A stretch of DNA of 64,000 nucleotides from Perkinsus marinus ATCC 50983. Lineage: Eukaryota; Perkinsozoa; Perkinsida; Perkinsidae. This document shows, in pieces, positions 45,079 to 56,059 of this stretch. The notes beneath the pieces were generated by a model that saw only the letters and a program-made list of their open reading frames with translations, did not search any database and was not told the origin of the DNA. Positions within the stretch are counted from its first letter, which is position 1; each line of letters begins with the position of its first letter. The stretch is from NCBI RefSeq assembly GCF_000006405.1, contig NW_003210883.1, positions 131,357 to 195,356 of the forward strand, written 5' to 3'. The position numbers and the translations under genes were made by a program.

Positions 45079-45343
45079 TGATGTAACCTCTTAACTCAAG
45101 TTCTGGGTCTTTCGCTGTACCGGTATTATGGGAGTAGACTGATAGGTAGAATATCAGGCGTACGAGTCCAATAACCGAGTTAATGGAATGACAACTAACA
45201 TGGATATTCGTATTAGGACGGACTGATAATAGGTTGGACTATACGACTATGACGCGAGCACAATGAACGGAACATAGCGAATTGTGATCGTGAAAAGCGC
45301 TCGTCTTAATAATCGATAACGTTCAAGACGGATAGTATCAACA
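45079..45343 (-). repeat. 3' LTR of element 3
   Basis: 265 bp, TGTTGATACT to TTACATCA in coding orientation. The pol frame ends on its first bases (TGT TGA). Two differences from 49216-49480. Confidence 0.88.
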
Positions 45344-48300
45344 AGTGCCGCCCGGAACCGTACTGATTCCTCTCGCAGATAATGAACGCTGTACTGCAAC
45401 AGGAACTCTTCCTGCTTTAGTCAAAGCGAAGCTATCACTCTCAACTTGGGAAAGACTCACTCGACGTCTATCCGGAGAAAAACCCGCTCCAGAAGTAAAC
45501 TGGAATCGGCTACGGTTACGATCCGTATACAACGGCTTGAACTTACCCGAACAAAGGTCATGAACAATAATGTCAACCCAGGTAGGGCCAACAGCCAGAA
45601 CTTTTGCCAGTACATAGATCGATGAAGCTGGATCAGCACCGACATTCACCACGATGAACTCATCCTTACGGAGACCATCAATGGATCCTGGTAATGAGTG
45701 TAGTGGTTGATCATCGAAGGTGATATCTTCCCTCCTCAGTGATATCTGAGATATAGGAACTCTCTTCACCTCCTTGGTGTCGTTGCCTAGATATTTTATC
45801 CAACAAGTACGGAAGTTGGGATACAGCTAAGCGTAACCATGTAATTGAGGGGAGTCAGAGTCATAACCGGACGGTTGTAAACCAGAAGGAGGAGTACATA
45901 CGACGGCTTCACGAATCTCCAAATTCTTCTTCGACGTAATCTTGGTACCTGGTTTTAATAGCTCAGGAGCACCAGAGGTTTGTAGAACATTAGCATTAGC
46001 GCATGCTCCTCCGAAGCGAAGGTAGCGCTTCTCATCGAGGTAAGATTGACATAGCTGTTCGATAGACTCATGGGGATACTCCTCGATCTCATCGGTAAAT
46101 AAGCGGAGCGGGCCACGAGACAGACCGAGTGCACAGTCAGAAGGGGTAGGTGACGGACCACAGTGGTTGTGATAGTAACAACTGAGGTGTAGGGCATAAT
46201 CCCACGGCAACGAAGCTGGTAGTTTCTCCATCAATGGCTTCAGGCGCCCCACTGTTCTCTCACTCAATCCATTAGACTGAGGGTCAGCCGGTAGAGAGGA
46301 GGAGTGGTTTATACCTAAAGCTGAGGTCAGCAGCTTGGTTGAACGTGCCCTATATGCGGGACCTCCATCCGTGAATAGGCATCGAGGTACACCACAAATG
46401 GGAACCCATGAGGTAATGAATGCCATAGAGAGAGATAGAGCATCCTCACCATAGGTAGGCACCGCGACTGTGAATCCAGAAGCTGCGCAAACGAAGATGA
46501 CAAAGCTCGTCAATTCCTTACGAGTGGGTTTTCCACATGACGTAGGAGGATGAGCAAAGTCAGAGTAGACTATCTCCAAACGGACTGTAGGTGTAGACCT
46601 TGGATTAGCACTGCTAGCAATCAGCTCGTGCTTTCGGCTCTCCCAGCAGGTAGAACAGGCCCGATAGGCCCTATCGACGTAAGCGTTCATACGAGGGAAC
46701 CACACACAGCGACGCAGAACGTCTAGAGTGGACTTAACCGACCCATGACCAGCTACGTGATGGGCTAAGGCAACGACTTCGTGTCGAAGTGATGGGAAGT
46801 AGTCTGGATTCACCCCCTTAATCAGAGAGACCGGGACTCTGCCGGCAGGTAGGACCAAGCTTCGACGAAACAGACCCTTCACGAAACAGAGTTTGTACAT
46901 TATATCATCCGAGTCGACGAGGAACACACCATCCTGATAGTCTCTACTGGAAGTGGCCTGGTGGAGTTCGGGAAGAGGTATATTATTGACCTTCGTCTCA
47001 CGATCGGAGGAGTACAAAGCAACCAAATGTGGTTTCACAGTGGCCAGCGCGGAAGAGAAGCTCGACGGGTCATCCTCCTCGTCGGTCTCCACCGGTTCGT
47101 CATCATCGTCAGGACGGTGAGATAAGACGAAAGCTGGATACCAGGCTCGTAGTGATTCATCTCCTACAAGACAGGATTCGTTAAACGGGGATAATCCACA
47201 ACAGACGTGTTCCCTTGGTGGGAGGTTATCCTCTACGGGGAAATCTAGGTTTAGACCCATTTTCTGGATAGATCCCAAACCAAGAAGTATCATCGGAGAT
47301 TCTGTATCGAGGAGCTTCCTCGGATACACCAATCCCTCGAGCTCACAAGCTGCTCCGAGGATCGAACATTTCAGAGAGATCTTGGAGGTTAAGGTGACAG
47401 TCACACCGATACCTTGGATAATACAAGGCCGATCTAGAGCTTGTATGCTATGCTTGACCCCGAGGCTAACGATAGTATCCTCAAGTATAAGGGTGTGAAC
47501 ACTGCCACTATCGAGAACGAGTAGGACCTCCCGACCGTAACTGGTAACTGGGACTGCTACCATCCTGCCGCCAGCTACGTGAAAAGCCGGGAACACGATG
47601 TCGGGATTCTCCTCGACAGACTCGACGTCAACACTCTCCTCGACGGTCTCTCCCGCTTGAGATGTAACGACGGGGGCTACCACTCGCTTCTTGGACAGAT
47701 CGCCCGATTTAGCTGGGCGCAACTCTGGGTGCAAGGCCCAGCAGTTGTCCTTACTGTGGCTTCGTCGTCTACAGTGTGGACACCGCGGACTTTTCGACGC
47801 CCCTTCTCCTAGGCTGATTCCAGGATTTGCAAGTTTTCCAGTCCTAGGTTGAGACCTTCGGTCGCCCTGAGGCTTGCCGCCCTTCCCTTCTTTCACTGGT
47901 TCTCCAGGAAAAAATTTCCGAGTAGGACTTGACTTATGATCATCATTCTGGGGTTTAGATGTCGTTCCATCAGAGGCCTTCTGCGAGCCCTCGAACACTT
48001 TGGATGTAGGTTTTGGTCGCTCTCCTTCCCAGGGGAAGCGGTATGCAGAAGTCACTTGATAGGTACGAAGCCACGCCACCAGTGAATCATATTCAACATC
48101 CAATGGGGATAACCTTCGTTGTCTTAAATAGACAGAGTATGCCGCCGAAAGTGATCGTCCTACGTTCTTGAGTATAACAATCGCACGCTGATATGGAGAA
48201 GGATGGGTTGCTCGAAGGTACGAGCAAACATCAGTGAGGTTGCGGAAAGCCTTCGTCTCCCGTAAAAGGAAGCCGTCCAAATTCTCATTCTCACCCTGTT

Positions 48301-48676
48301 TGATCCCTCGCCACTCACGATAGGCCGCGTCGTAGCTGATACATGGTATTTCTCCAAGGGTCAGGTGAGCGAGGATCGAACACAACGACTGTTTCCATGC
48401 TTCGCCCCATATCGCATCATCAGTAGATCTCAGTCGAGCCGTCGCCGCTTCTCGTTGCGCTGAAGTAGGAGCTTTCCATTTGGGACCACCACCTTCTCTC
48501 AGGTCATTGAGGTTGCTGAGGAAGGAGTCGGAATATGGAGTACCAACGAAAAAGGTGATGGCAGCATCTATCCGTGGTCGTCTCGAGCTCGGCTCATCGG
48601 GTCGTGAATAGTAACAGATTAATACTGCCACTATGAGGGCTGCGTCCATAGAGTGGTAGTTCTCCAACTCCGACAA
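45338..48676 (-). CDS. Element 3 gag-protease-integrase polyprotein
   Basis: The gag core (IVLICYYSRP-type helical start; CPHCRRRSHSKDNC zinc knuckle, C-x2-C-x4-H-x4-C, near 47780) runs into a protease (LLVLDSGSVHTLI) and then LNLDFPVEDNLPPREHVCC, where RT should be. Integrase follows at once: HHVAGHGSVKSTLDVL and RACSTCWESR (HHCC), IVYSDFAHPP, LFTDGGPAYRARSTK and NGLSERTVGRLKPLMEK (D, D, E). The frame meets one TAG at 45827-45829 where element 5 has sense codons, then continues in the same frame to 45338 (DEFIVVNVGADPASSIYVLA). Stop-codon readthrough or recent mutation is possible. The catalytic residues of protease and integrase are present. Confidence 0.82.
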
Positions 48677-49181
48677 ACTCTCGTAAGGCCTTCAGGAATG
48701 CCGGCCCCTGGCTCTCCGATAAGGACGTGTCCCAGCCTTTAGCAACATATCTGCGTAGACTCCACGGTGACTTGGACCACGTCCACCATCTAATGTCCTC
48801 GTATTGAGCATAATGAGTTGCCGCCAGGATCTGGTTGATCACAGATTCCTCACGGCGAGCATAACCCACAGGATTGAGGACCGACTCCAGCAGTTTCCGG
48901 GCCGAAGGTCGTTGGTGTATAGCCTCCACGAATCGTTGGTGTATAGCCTCCACGGATCCCTCTTTGATGACGGCGCCCTCGTCGATATCCTCGACCCTAT
49001 CTCTGTCCCCAGCATTGGCCGATTGGTACTCCTGGGCCTCAGAGCTCTCCGCTTGTGGTAGGTTCTCCTCCTCAGCGGTACCCAGTCTCTCCTCGGAATC
49101 TTCCGACGGTGGGGGTGCAGGTCTGGATGGGGTCCTCCGGGGAGTATTACGACGTCTATTAGTGCGCCTTGGACTTGTCAT
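48594..49181 (-). CDS. Element 3 gag, N-terminal frame
   Basis: ATG at 49181 (MTSPRRTNRRRNTPRRTPSR), a basic, Pro/Ser-rich start followed by an acidic linker with a short duplication (EAIHQRF/EAIHQRP) and helices (ESVINQILAATHYAQYED). It overlaps the long frame by 83 bp in the +1 frame. The gag product is continuous only if a +1 shift occurs near GAG TTT GTC (about 48680), or if a base was lost recently. Confidence 0.7.
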   Translation of the reverse strand: MTSPRRTNRRRNTPRRTPSRPAPPPSEDSEERLGTAEEENLPQAESSEAQEYQSANAGDRDRVEDIDEGAVIKEGSVEAIHQRFVEAIHQRPSARKLLESVLNPVGYARREESVINQILAATHYAQYEDIRWWTWSKSPWSLRRYVAKGWDTSLSESQGPAFLKALREFVGVGELPLYGRSPHSGSINLLLFTTR

Positions 49182-49215
49182 CGTTCGGCTGATGGTCTAA
49201 TAACTCTGTTATTCT

Positions 49216-49480
49216 TGATGTAACCTCTTAACTCAAGTTCTGGGTCTTTCGCTGTACCGGTATTATGGGAGTAGACTGATAGGTAGAATATCAGGCGTAC
49301 GAGTCCAATAACCGAGTTAATGGAATGACAACTAACATGGATATTCGTATTAGGACGGACTGATAATAGGTTGAACTATACGACTATGACGCGAGCACAA
49401 TGAACGGAACATAGCGAATTGTGATCGTAAAAAGCGCTCGTCTTAATAATCGATAACGTTCAAGACGGATAGTATCAACA
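49216..49480 (-). repeat. 5' LTR of element 3
   Basis: Partner of 45079-45343. The sequence following it (AGAATAACAG in coding orientation) does not begin with TGG, so no ordinary primer site was identified. Confidence 0.85.
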
Positions 49481-49484
49481 TAGA

Positions 49485-49578
49485 GCAAACTTGCTGTGTG
49501 CTCATTGCCAATAAAATAAGGGAGGAGTAAGTGAGTGTAAGAGTGCAAGAGTGCTGGCTACTCGTTTGGGCGAGTACA
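49485..49578 (-). repeat. 5' LTR of element 1, outer part
   Basis: Remainder of the right-hand LTR of element 1 after the element 3 insertion, ending GGGCGAGTACA, with CATC at 49579-49582 completing the target duplication. Confidence 0.78.
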
Positions 49579-49582
49579 CATC

Positions 49583-50112
49583 ATCATACTCATTCGATGT
49601 ACCTCTGTGCAACCCCTCCCATTATTACGTAGAATCTCCCTTCAGTCCAGTTCGTGCTGCTGAACGTAGTCATCCGTCACAGCTACAGTCGATGGTGCTA
49701 GTCTTATAGTCTTGCTAGTCGTTAGTTCTGATAGTACTAGCACATCCCGTCGCTTTGCTCCGGGGGATCTCTAGCTCCTGACAGGAGCCTCCTGTGGGGG
49801 CTGCGCGGCCACGCAGTTTTGTCATCACTGTATTTTCGATTTATGTGTTCACGAAGTTCGTGTTGCGCTTCACCGAGGATCTGGACTGTTGACCATGCAA
49901 TCCAAAGTGCGGTGAGCAGAGATTTCGAGACCCGAATGCATGTCCAAACCAGGCTCAATTTACTTCTCATACCGCCTCTCATGGGCCTCATGAGGCCTAG
50001 CTGTTGACCTTAACCATCCTAGACACGGGTATAGGATGATCAGTGTAATCCACCACAGTATTAGAGCTCTTATCACTTCTGAACTTTGAAGGACTTCCGG
50101 AAAGAGTCTAAT
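49583..50112. other. Flank between element 1 and element 4
   Basis: No gene was recognised in this 0.5 kb. It probably holds the leader of element 4, whose LTR could not be identified. Confidence 0.35.
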
Positions 50113-51517
50113 ATGGGCGAGAATCTCTCGGAGATTGCCCCGTTCAAAGGTGAACGGGACCCTCGGTCTGCTACACGGTGACGACGTGAAGTTAAAGATC
50201 GATGTGATCATCTCGCGGCGCCTATCGTCATTTTTTTATTATACTAAACGAAGCTGTGACCCTGCTGTTTGGAAGAAGCTATGGCTCGATGATATGCGTG
50301 ATATTCCCCCAACATATGATGCTTATTCTAGTGCGATTTATACACGGTGGACTAGAGCGACTAATTATGGCTTCCAGGTGACACGAGAACCTCTGCTCAT
50401 GAACTGGGTTAACCTGAAGCCGCGACGAGATGAGTCTGTGGCTGACTTCGCTGAGTGACTGAGAGATCTGCGTGCTGAACGTGAGCTGCTGGATATGGCA
50501 CCAAAAGATGATGAAGTCAAGGCCATTTTTCGACGAGGACTGAAGCTCGCTTTATGGGCATTAGACCGTACTAATCTGAAGGTCGACCAGTTCATCTTTA
50601 AGAGTATTAGTCGAGAAGAGGAGATGAATCGGCTTAGTATTCTTGGTAGGAGCAGTGACTCCATAAACCGAAAGGCTGATGACAAAAATAGAGGCAAGTG
50701 CAAAGCATTTGCGAGTACAGATGCTTGCCGCTTCGGCGATCGGTGCAGGTATGCTCATACCAAAGACACCTCACGTGGTGAACCGACGCGTCCTAAGGAT
50801 ATTTCTGATAGTCCAACTTCCACTGTGACTATAGCGCCTATTCCGAAGCCAGCTGGTGAGGCTACTTCGTTCTCGCCTTCTACGACTCGGAAAATGATAT
50901 GTTACAAGTGTCGACGAGAAGGGCATATCTCTAAAAATTGCCCTATGCAGAATCTCGTAACTGATAATGCGACCGATCCTCTCAAAGCAGTGGGCTTTTA
51001 CTATGTGGAGCCTATCCGAATTTTCGACTCCATGACAGTAGATTTTAAGGCCGCATCACCTGCCAATGTAGCTCAGAGTTGTTCTCTTAAGTACATTGAT
51101 AGTATCCTGGCTGAGGAAATATGTTCTTGCTTGTCGACCACTATTGCAGACCTTTCTACTGCTCATGTATCATCGCAGGTGAATGATACGACTCTTAAGG
51201 CTACTAGATGCTTCAAACTATATCTTTCAACAGATAAACCAGTGTTGGGCGACCCTATTCTACAATATCTCGTATTAGACAAGCTGAGTCCTAAGGCCGT
51301 CATTGGTCTAGACGGTATGAAGCGCCTAAGCACTGAGATTGTCCTTGATGATAAGATGATGGTTCAGTTTAAGCCTCCAAAGTTGCCCGAATTGAATATT
51401 TTCCAAGATTATCACGGAGACCTTGTGGCCGTACTCAATGATGGTAAAGATATCTGGTCGAACCAGACTTATTCTACTGTGTGCCAGTTCCCCAGTGATG
51501 GTACTGCGTCAATCTAA
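50113..51517 (+). pseudogene. Element 4 gag with CCCH and CCHC zinc fingers
   Basis: A plus-strand retrotransposon gag. The first ATG frame (50113, MGENLSEIAPFKGERDPRSA) shifts to another frame near 50160 (VKLKIDVIISRRLSSFFYYT, KKLWLDDMRDIPPTYDAY), with a TGA near 50457 and continuation in the frame starting 50495. That part has CKAFASTDACRFGDRCRYAH, a CCCH finger, and 70 residues later CYKCRREGHISKNC, a CCHC knuckle. A protease-like area follows (VLGDPILQYLVLDKL, VIGLDGMKRLSTEI) without a clear DSG. The CCCH finger resembles that of element 1 (CKYGEKCRFVH when rejoined), suggesting related families. Confidence 0.7.
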
Positions 51518-53800
51518 GAGTTGTAGACGCTGTAGACGCTGCTATTGATAAGCTCAAGAACTGGCAGTCGGTGAATAGTGCTCCTGATTATAAGATGAGG
51601 GTCCGAGAGCTAGATGATAAAGACCGTGACGTACCTCAACAACGTTATTGCTTCGAGTTTTCGATTCCCATGAATGAGAATGGTAAGAGGACCCGCCAAC
51701 AACAATACAACTACTCTGGTGCTATGATTGGCAAGCTGAAGCCTGAAGAACGGGAGAGTTATAAGAATGAGATTGATGGCTATCCAAGGGCAGGTTATTG
51801 ACACACATTGGCGTTGTTGAAGGTCTTCTCCTCTGTATAGTCGGAGTCCTGCGCCATTCAGCGAAGGCTGGATTTCCACGTGTGCGCGAGATTGCCAATC
51901 AAGCAACGTTCAACGTTGCCACTAGTCTCAGACTAGTAGTTTTATTGTCTGATCTGTAGATCGGCAATCGGGGAATCCATGACCTGCGAATGCGCCAAAG
52001 GTTCTATGTGGCAGGGACCGCATGGCGCGAACTAGGTCTCACTTGTTGCACACCGATACGGGCCCGGCACACATTCCCCGGGTCGGGTGGGTGTGGTCAA
52101 AGCGCATCAAGCCAGTGGTGCATTGCTGCTCCACATGGAAACAAGGAGTTGTTAGGTTAAGTTCCGTAGGATGGCCGCACACATATCTTGCACGCATGTG
52201 TGCGTATGCACGTGCAGATTGTGTGCTCTTCGCGGTTCGTTCAAGGTTTGCATAGTGGTGAGGTGATTTCACTGCCGGAACGCTCCGCTAAGCTCTCAAG
52301 AAGAAGTGGTCCCGAGCACAAGTTCGAGCGCTCTGAACACTTCACGCAAGTCTTCGTTCATCCCGATATCATTGCTGTCGAGGATAGCTGGCATGAATCT
52401 AGCCCCTCTGGTTACATCCCTTACAACCGAGCTGAGTTGAAAGGGGATAGTGTAAACACAGAGGAACGAGATGTTGAAGAAATTCTCAACAAGATCAAGA
52501 TCATCTCCGAAGTACTGATATTGAGTCATGAAGCCCGGCTATGCGTGCTCATGCCGTGGAACGTACTCTACAGTCTCTACTGTATTGGGCCAATCGACAA
52601 AGCCTGCAATGTTCAATTAGATATTGCTCAAGATGCCTTTCGCCGTCGATATGGTGGCAACTTTGGAGAGGCTTGTAGCGGTTGCAGCTCTCGGACTTTG
52701 ATTCAATTGATGTTGCTGCAGTCCGAGTCAGCAAGATGGTCCATCAATCATTCCCTGACTTGAAGGCCCACGATAAAGTTTGAAAAGCCTCTGTGTACCA
52801 CCTCCGCTCGGAGAATCATTTATCGAAAGCCTAACTATTGTCATGTATGCTTGACAGGATGTGGTTAGTTGCTTCACCTGGCACGAAACGCCTATAATGA
52901 TATTTTGTCAAAAACGGCTGTTAAAGTTGTTGTAACTACTCAGTATTCTCCTACAGGGCCAGTTTTCTTAACATTCCCAAAATGAAGGAAATATAAAGAA
53001 AAAAGGCAAGGTAAGGGAGGCAAAAAAGGAAAAGCCAAAGGTAAAGGCCGCTACATGCAGTCGTAGGAACTGCTTCCAAACAACACCAAGGAGGTAACCC
53101 CTCTTTTATTGTGTCCGTGCCGGAGACAGTAAGTACCTCCCAGAAACACACAAACTCTGGCGAGAAGGGTTACGCCTTTGGCAACAGCAGGGCTATACTA
53201 AGCCTGCACGAAAAGAAGACTTGACATACACAGTTACAATGATTCTCGTGGAACAGTCACATAAAACAAGCACCTTTGTGAGACAGGTTCTTGACTACAA
53301 ACCGATCAATAGGTGCTTGTTATGAGACAATGAGACAGAACACATAACCTATGATGCCAACCTTCGACAATTGCGAGCAGGATACAGCAAAGAGGGTAAA
53401 CACCGAGAGAATTACCTCCTCTCGGATATTCGAAAAGCATATCTTTGCATTCAAATCGCACCAGAGTGTGCTAAGTATCAAGAGGTGCAGATAGTTGAGG
53501 AAGATGGAACCATTTCCTACTGGGAATTAGAGCGTTTGGAATACATATTGCTGCAAGAGTTATCAGAGCTGTGATTGATTTCATTCTCGGGGAAAATGAA
53601 AGCACTTTTTAAACACTTAGATGGAGGGCTGAAGCCCTTTTTCGGCAATCTGCGGGTCCCGGAATCTCAACTAAGACGTTAAAAAGGCATTGTGAGCAAA
53701 CAGGTTTGGTTTCAAACCACCCGAGGAGGCTGAAACAGCCAGAGTCTCAGGCTTGCAACGTCTTTCTTACCCACAATGGAAGAAAAGAGCAACCCAACTC
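51518..53800 (+). pseudogene. Element 4 reverse-transcriptase region, degenerate
   Basis: RT motifs appear in plus-strand frames. Near 51571-51801 is an RT entry-like stretch (EFSIPMNENGKRTRQQ, EERESYKNEIDGYP). At 53290-53580 come VLDYKPINRCLL, then YLLSDIRKAYLCIQIAPE (motif A), and near 53640-53760 a thumb-like HCEQTGLVSNHPRRLKQPES. A 191-codon frame in between (52188-52763) has no recognised motif and may be an unrelated insertion. No motif C and no integrase were found, so the element is truncated. Confidence 0.55.
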
Positions 53801-56059
53801 CTATTAAGTAAAAAAATTTTCATTTACAATCATGGGTAGCTACACTAGAGTGTTCCCACTACCCCATACTTAACTGACTAAGACCTGATGCACGAGCATT
53901 AGAGAGGTACGCGTATTTAAATAATTCTCGTGCTCACTCAAAGACACAGATATCAGCTATATCGCTATATCAGCGAGATCAGATATACGATATTAGCTAA
54001 ATGCGCTCAATTATCTAAAGATGTTAAAGAACGAGGGGGTCCTGCTGTAAGAGGTTTCGCCAACCAATAGGATTGAACCGTGGATACGATGGGATCGGAA
54101 GCCGTGTTACGAGACATCAACAGCCTGGTTATTCCATGGCGTAGAGCGCTCGATGGGCATGAACCACGCTGAGACAATTGCGGCGAGAAGACCTAGTAAT
54201 CAAGCGAAGGCTGGATCAGCTGAGTGTCGATTACAAATTATTGAAGACACAATAAGCCTAGCGAAGTTACAACCGTTATATCCGAGGTTCTCTCCTGATG
54301 TCACTTTGTAATAGTTCGTTATCTGCGAAAATGGCGAAAAGGTGTGATTGGCTGCCGAAGATGTAGATTTTCGACTAAGATCTTCTGGGATCTCAATCTT
54401 CGCGGGGAGATTACCAAACCACGTAGCTCTGGTCTTGATACTGCGGAAACGCGGAGCCAGAGATCAGGAAATCAGGAACGATGATAGCCGACTCGCATTG
54501 AGGATGAGAATGCATAATGAGGAAGTAGGATCTGCGCAGTCTGATCCTGGATCCTTTTTCTGAACGGGAAAGGTGAGTCAAATGATAACGGGAGAAGAGA
54601 CTCTGGTCCCTACTATCAGAATGACTAGGACGAGGATCTAGGGAAGCGAGCTACAGAGGGTATTGATAGTGCCTCGAGTAATTGTGGGAGTGCTATGGAG
54701 TCGAGCGAAAAGGAGTTCTCATCAACTAACGAATAATCCAGTTTGCTACGCGAAGCTTATGAGCCAGCGGATACAGAAAACGAGTAAGATTCTGAAGAGG
54801 CTGCTATTGATGATGTAGTAACCGAATTCCTACTGACTCATCCACATCTCTGCGATTCCAAAAGCAGCCTCGAAAAAAAAATGTGACAATCGATGCCTCA
54901 GACGCTTACCTGAAGGACAAGTTTCCGCCAGTGACTATAAACATCATACAGCTCACCATCCAAGACTAGCAGGAGGACAATGTCTGGGATCGAAGATAAT
55001 TGCTTCATTGGAGCTATATGACATAGTGTCTGCTTAATTCTTGTCTTCCATAAGTGATGACAGCATAGCCGCGGTAACTTCTGATGCCTGTCACGGTGTA
55101 GCAGCTGACGATGCTTTTCTGTCAGCTTTTGCCACTTTTCCGATACTCAATTCCTCCTGACATCCCATTGTGTAGAGGTATAGTGGTTTGGGTGGTTGCC
55201 ATGGGGAAAGATATGTTCCTACTAGGTTAGTAGACTGGTTTGTCAGATTTCTGTTTCTCGCGTACCAGTGCTAGACGTGATCACTAGTGCGGGTTTATAC
55301 ATTTGATCACTAGTGCGGCTTTGGGTGGTTCAGTGGAGGCCTTTATAGCATCGTCAGTTCTGTCATAATGTATTTGGTTCAGACCATAGCTCGAACTATG
55401 ACTTACATATGCGACGATGATGTAAAAGGCGCCATCGGGAAAACCAACAGCACCAGAGTGTCAACTCTCAGGGGTGTTTAGTCGCCGCAAATAGTGCGGA
55501 TTATGGCTTGTTACCATCCCCAGAACTACTCTCAGTAGTACTCTGGAATATACTCAGTGATCTCTTTCTTTGGTCTGACACGTGACAACCTCCCCTCCCC
55601 AGACATGATGGATGATGTTGTTCTGCAATTGCTCCTCGTCTATTGCACTGCTCCTTAATCGAAAAGCCGCATTTGATCTCCCGCAGGAATGTCCGGTAAA
55701 TTTGAGTAAACTCGATTAAGTTCGAGGAACACATGAGATGTCATGATGTAATGAAGAGGGGGACGGTGTCTCCGAGGGCACAAACGGAGGTACAGCTCAT
55801 CTGTTCAGTGATAGTGCCCTCACCGAGTCGTTCACAGAGGCCGAAGCTACCTGATTCCGGGTGTTAGGAGACACCGTCGGAATCCTCAGTTTTCCATAGT
55901 ACGCGACATATCAGCTAAAACATTCACGTAAATGAACAACACGAACTCGGAAAAGCCCAATGGGAGACACCGTTTGAAAGCTGACGCATGGACACCGAGC
56001 GCGGTTTCTGACTTGTCGAAACAGCAGCCGTCGGTGAGAGCTGCTCAAACAAGCAACAT
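53801..56059. other. Unassigned repeat-rich stretch
   Basis: No protein was recognised in 2.2 kb. Local repeats include TATCAGCTATATCG-type words near 53950-54000 and a doubled TGATCACTAGTGCGG near 55278-55316. Probably decayed transposon sequence. Confidence 0.4.

Larger units (their letters stand above)
45079..49480 (-). mobile_element. Element 3: young LTR retrotransposon lacking reverse transcriptase and RNase H
   Basis: 4,402 bp with 265-bp LTRs at 45079-45343 and 49216-49480 that differ at only two positions (about 99.2% identical). TAGA duplications flank it at 45075-45078 and 49481-49484. In coding orientation: LTR, gag N-terminal frame, then a 949-codon frame with gag, zinc knuckle, protease and integrase. 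The RT/RNase H segment found between LNLDFP and EDNL in the related element 5 (about 1.86 kb) is absent. It is inserted in the 5' LTR of element 1. Confidence 0.88.
33521..49578 (-). mobile_element. Element 1: degenerate Ty3/gypsy-like LTR retrotransposon, host of nested insertions
   Basis: A minus-strand element bounded by the 182-bp LTRs and CATC duplication. Order in coding direction is LTR, gag, protease, RT, RNase H, integrase, LTR, which is the Ty3/gypsy order. It is split twice by younger elements: element 3 lies within its 5' LTR (45079-49480 plus TAGA) and element 2 within its gag (38192-44261). A polypurine tract GGAGGGGGAG abuts the 3' LTR (33703-33712). TGGTGCATCATCC follows the 5' LTR directly (44961-44973), as expected for a tRNA primer site. 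The coding region is broken into many frames, so it is no longer active. Confidence 0.8.

Noticed and set aside
48804-49200. Plus-strand frames opposite element 3 gag
   Set aside because: They run antisense to the basic gag leader and show only its complement's Ser/Leu bias.
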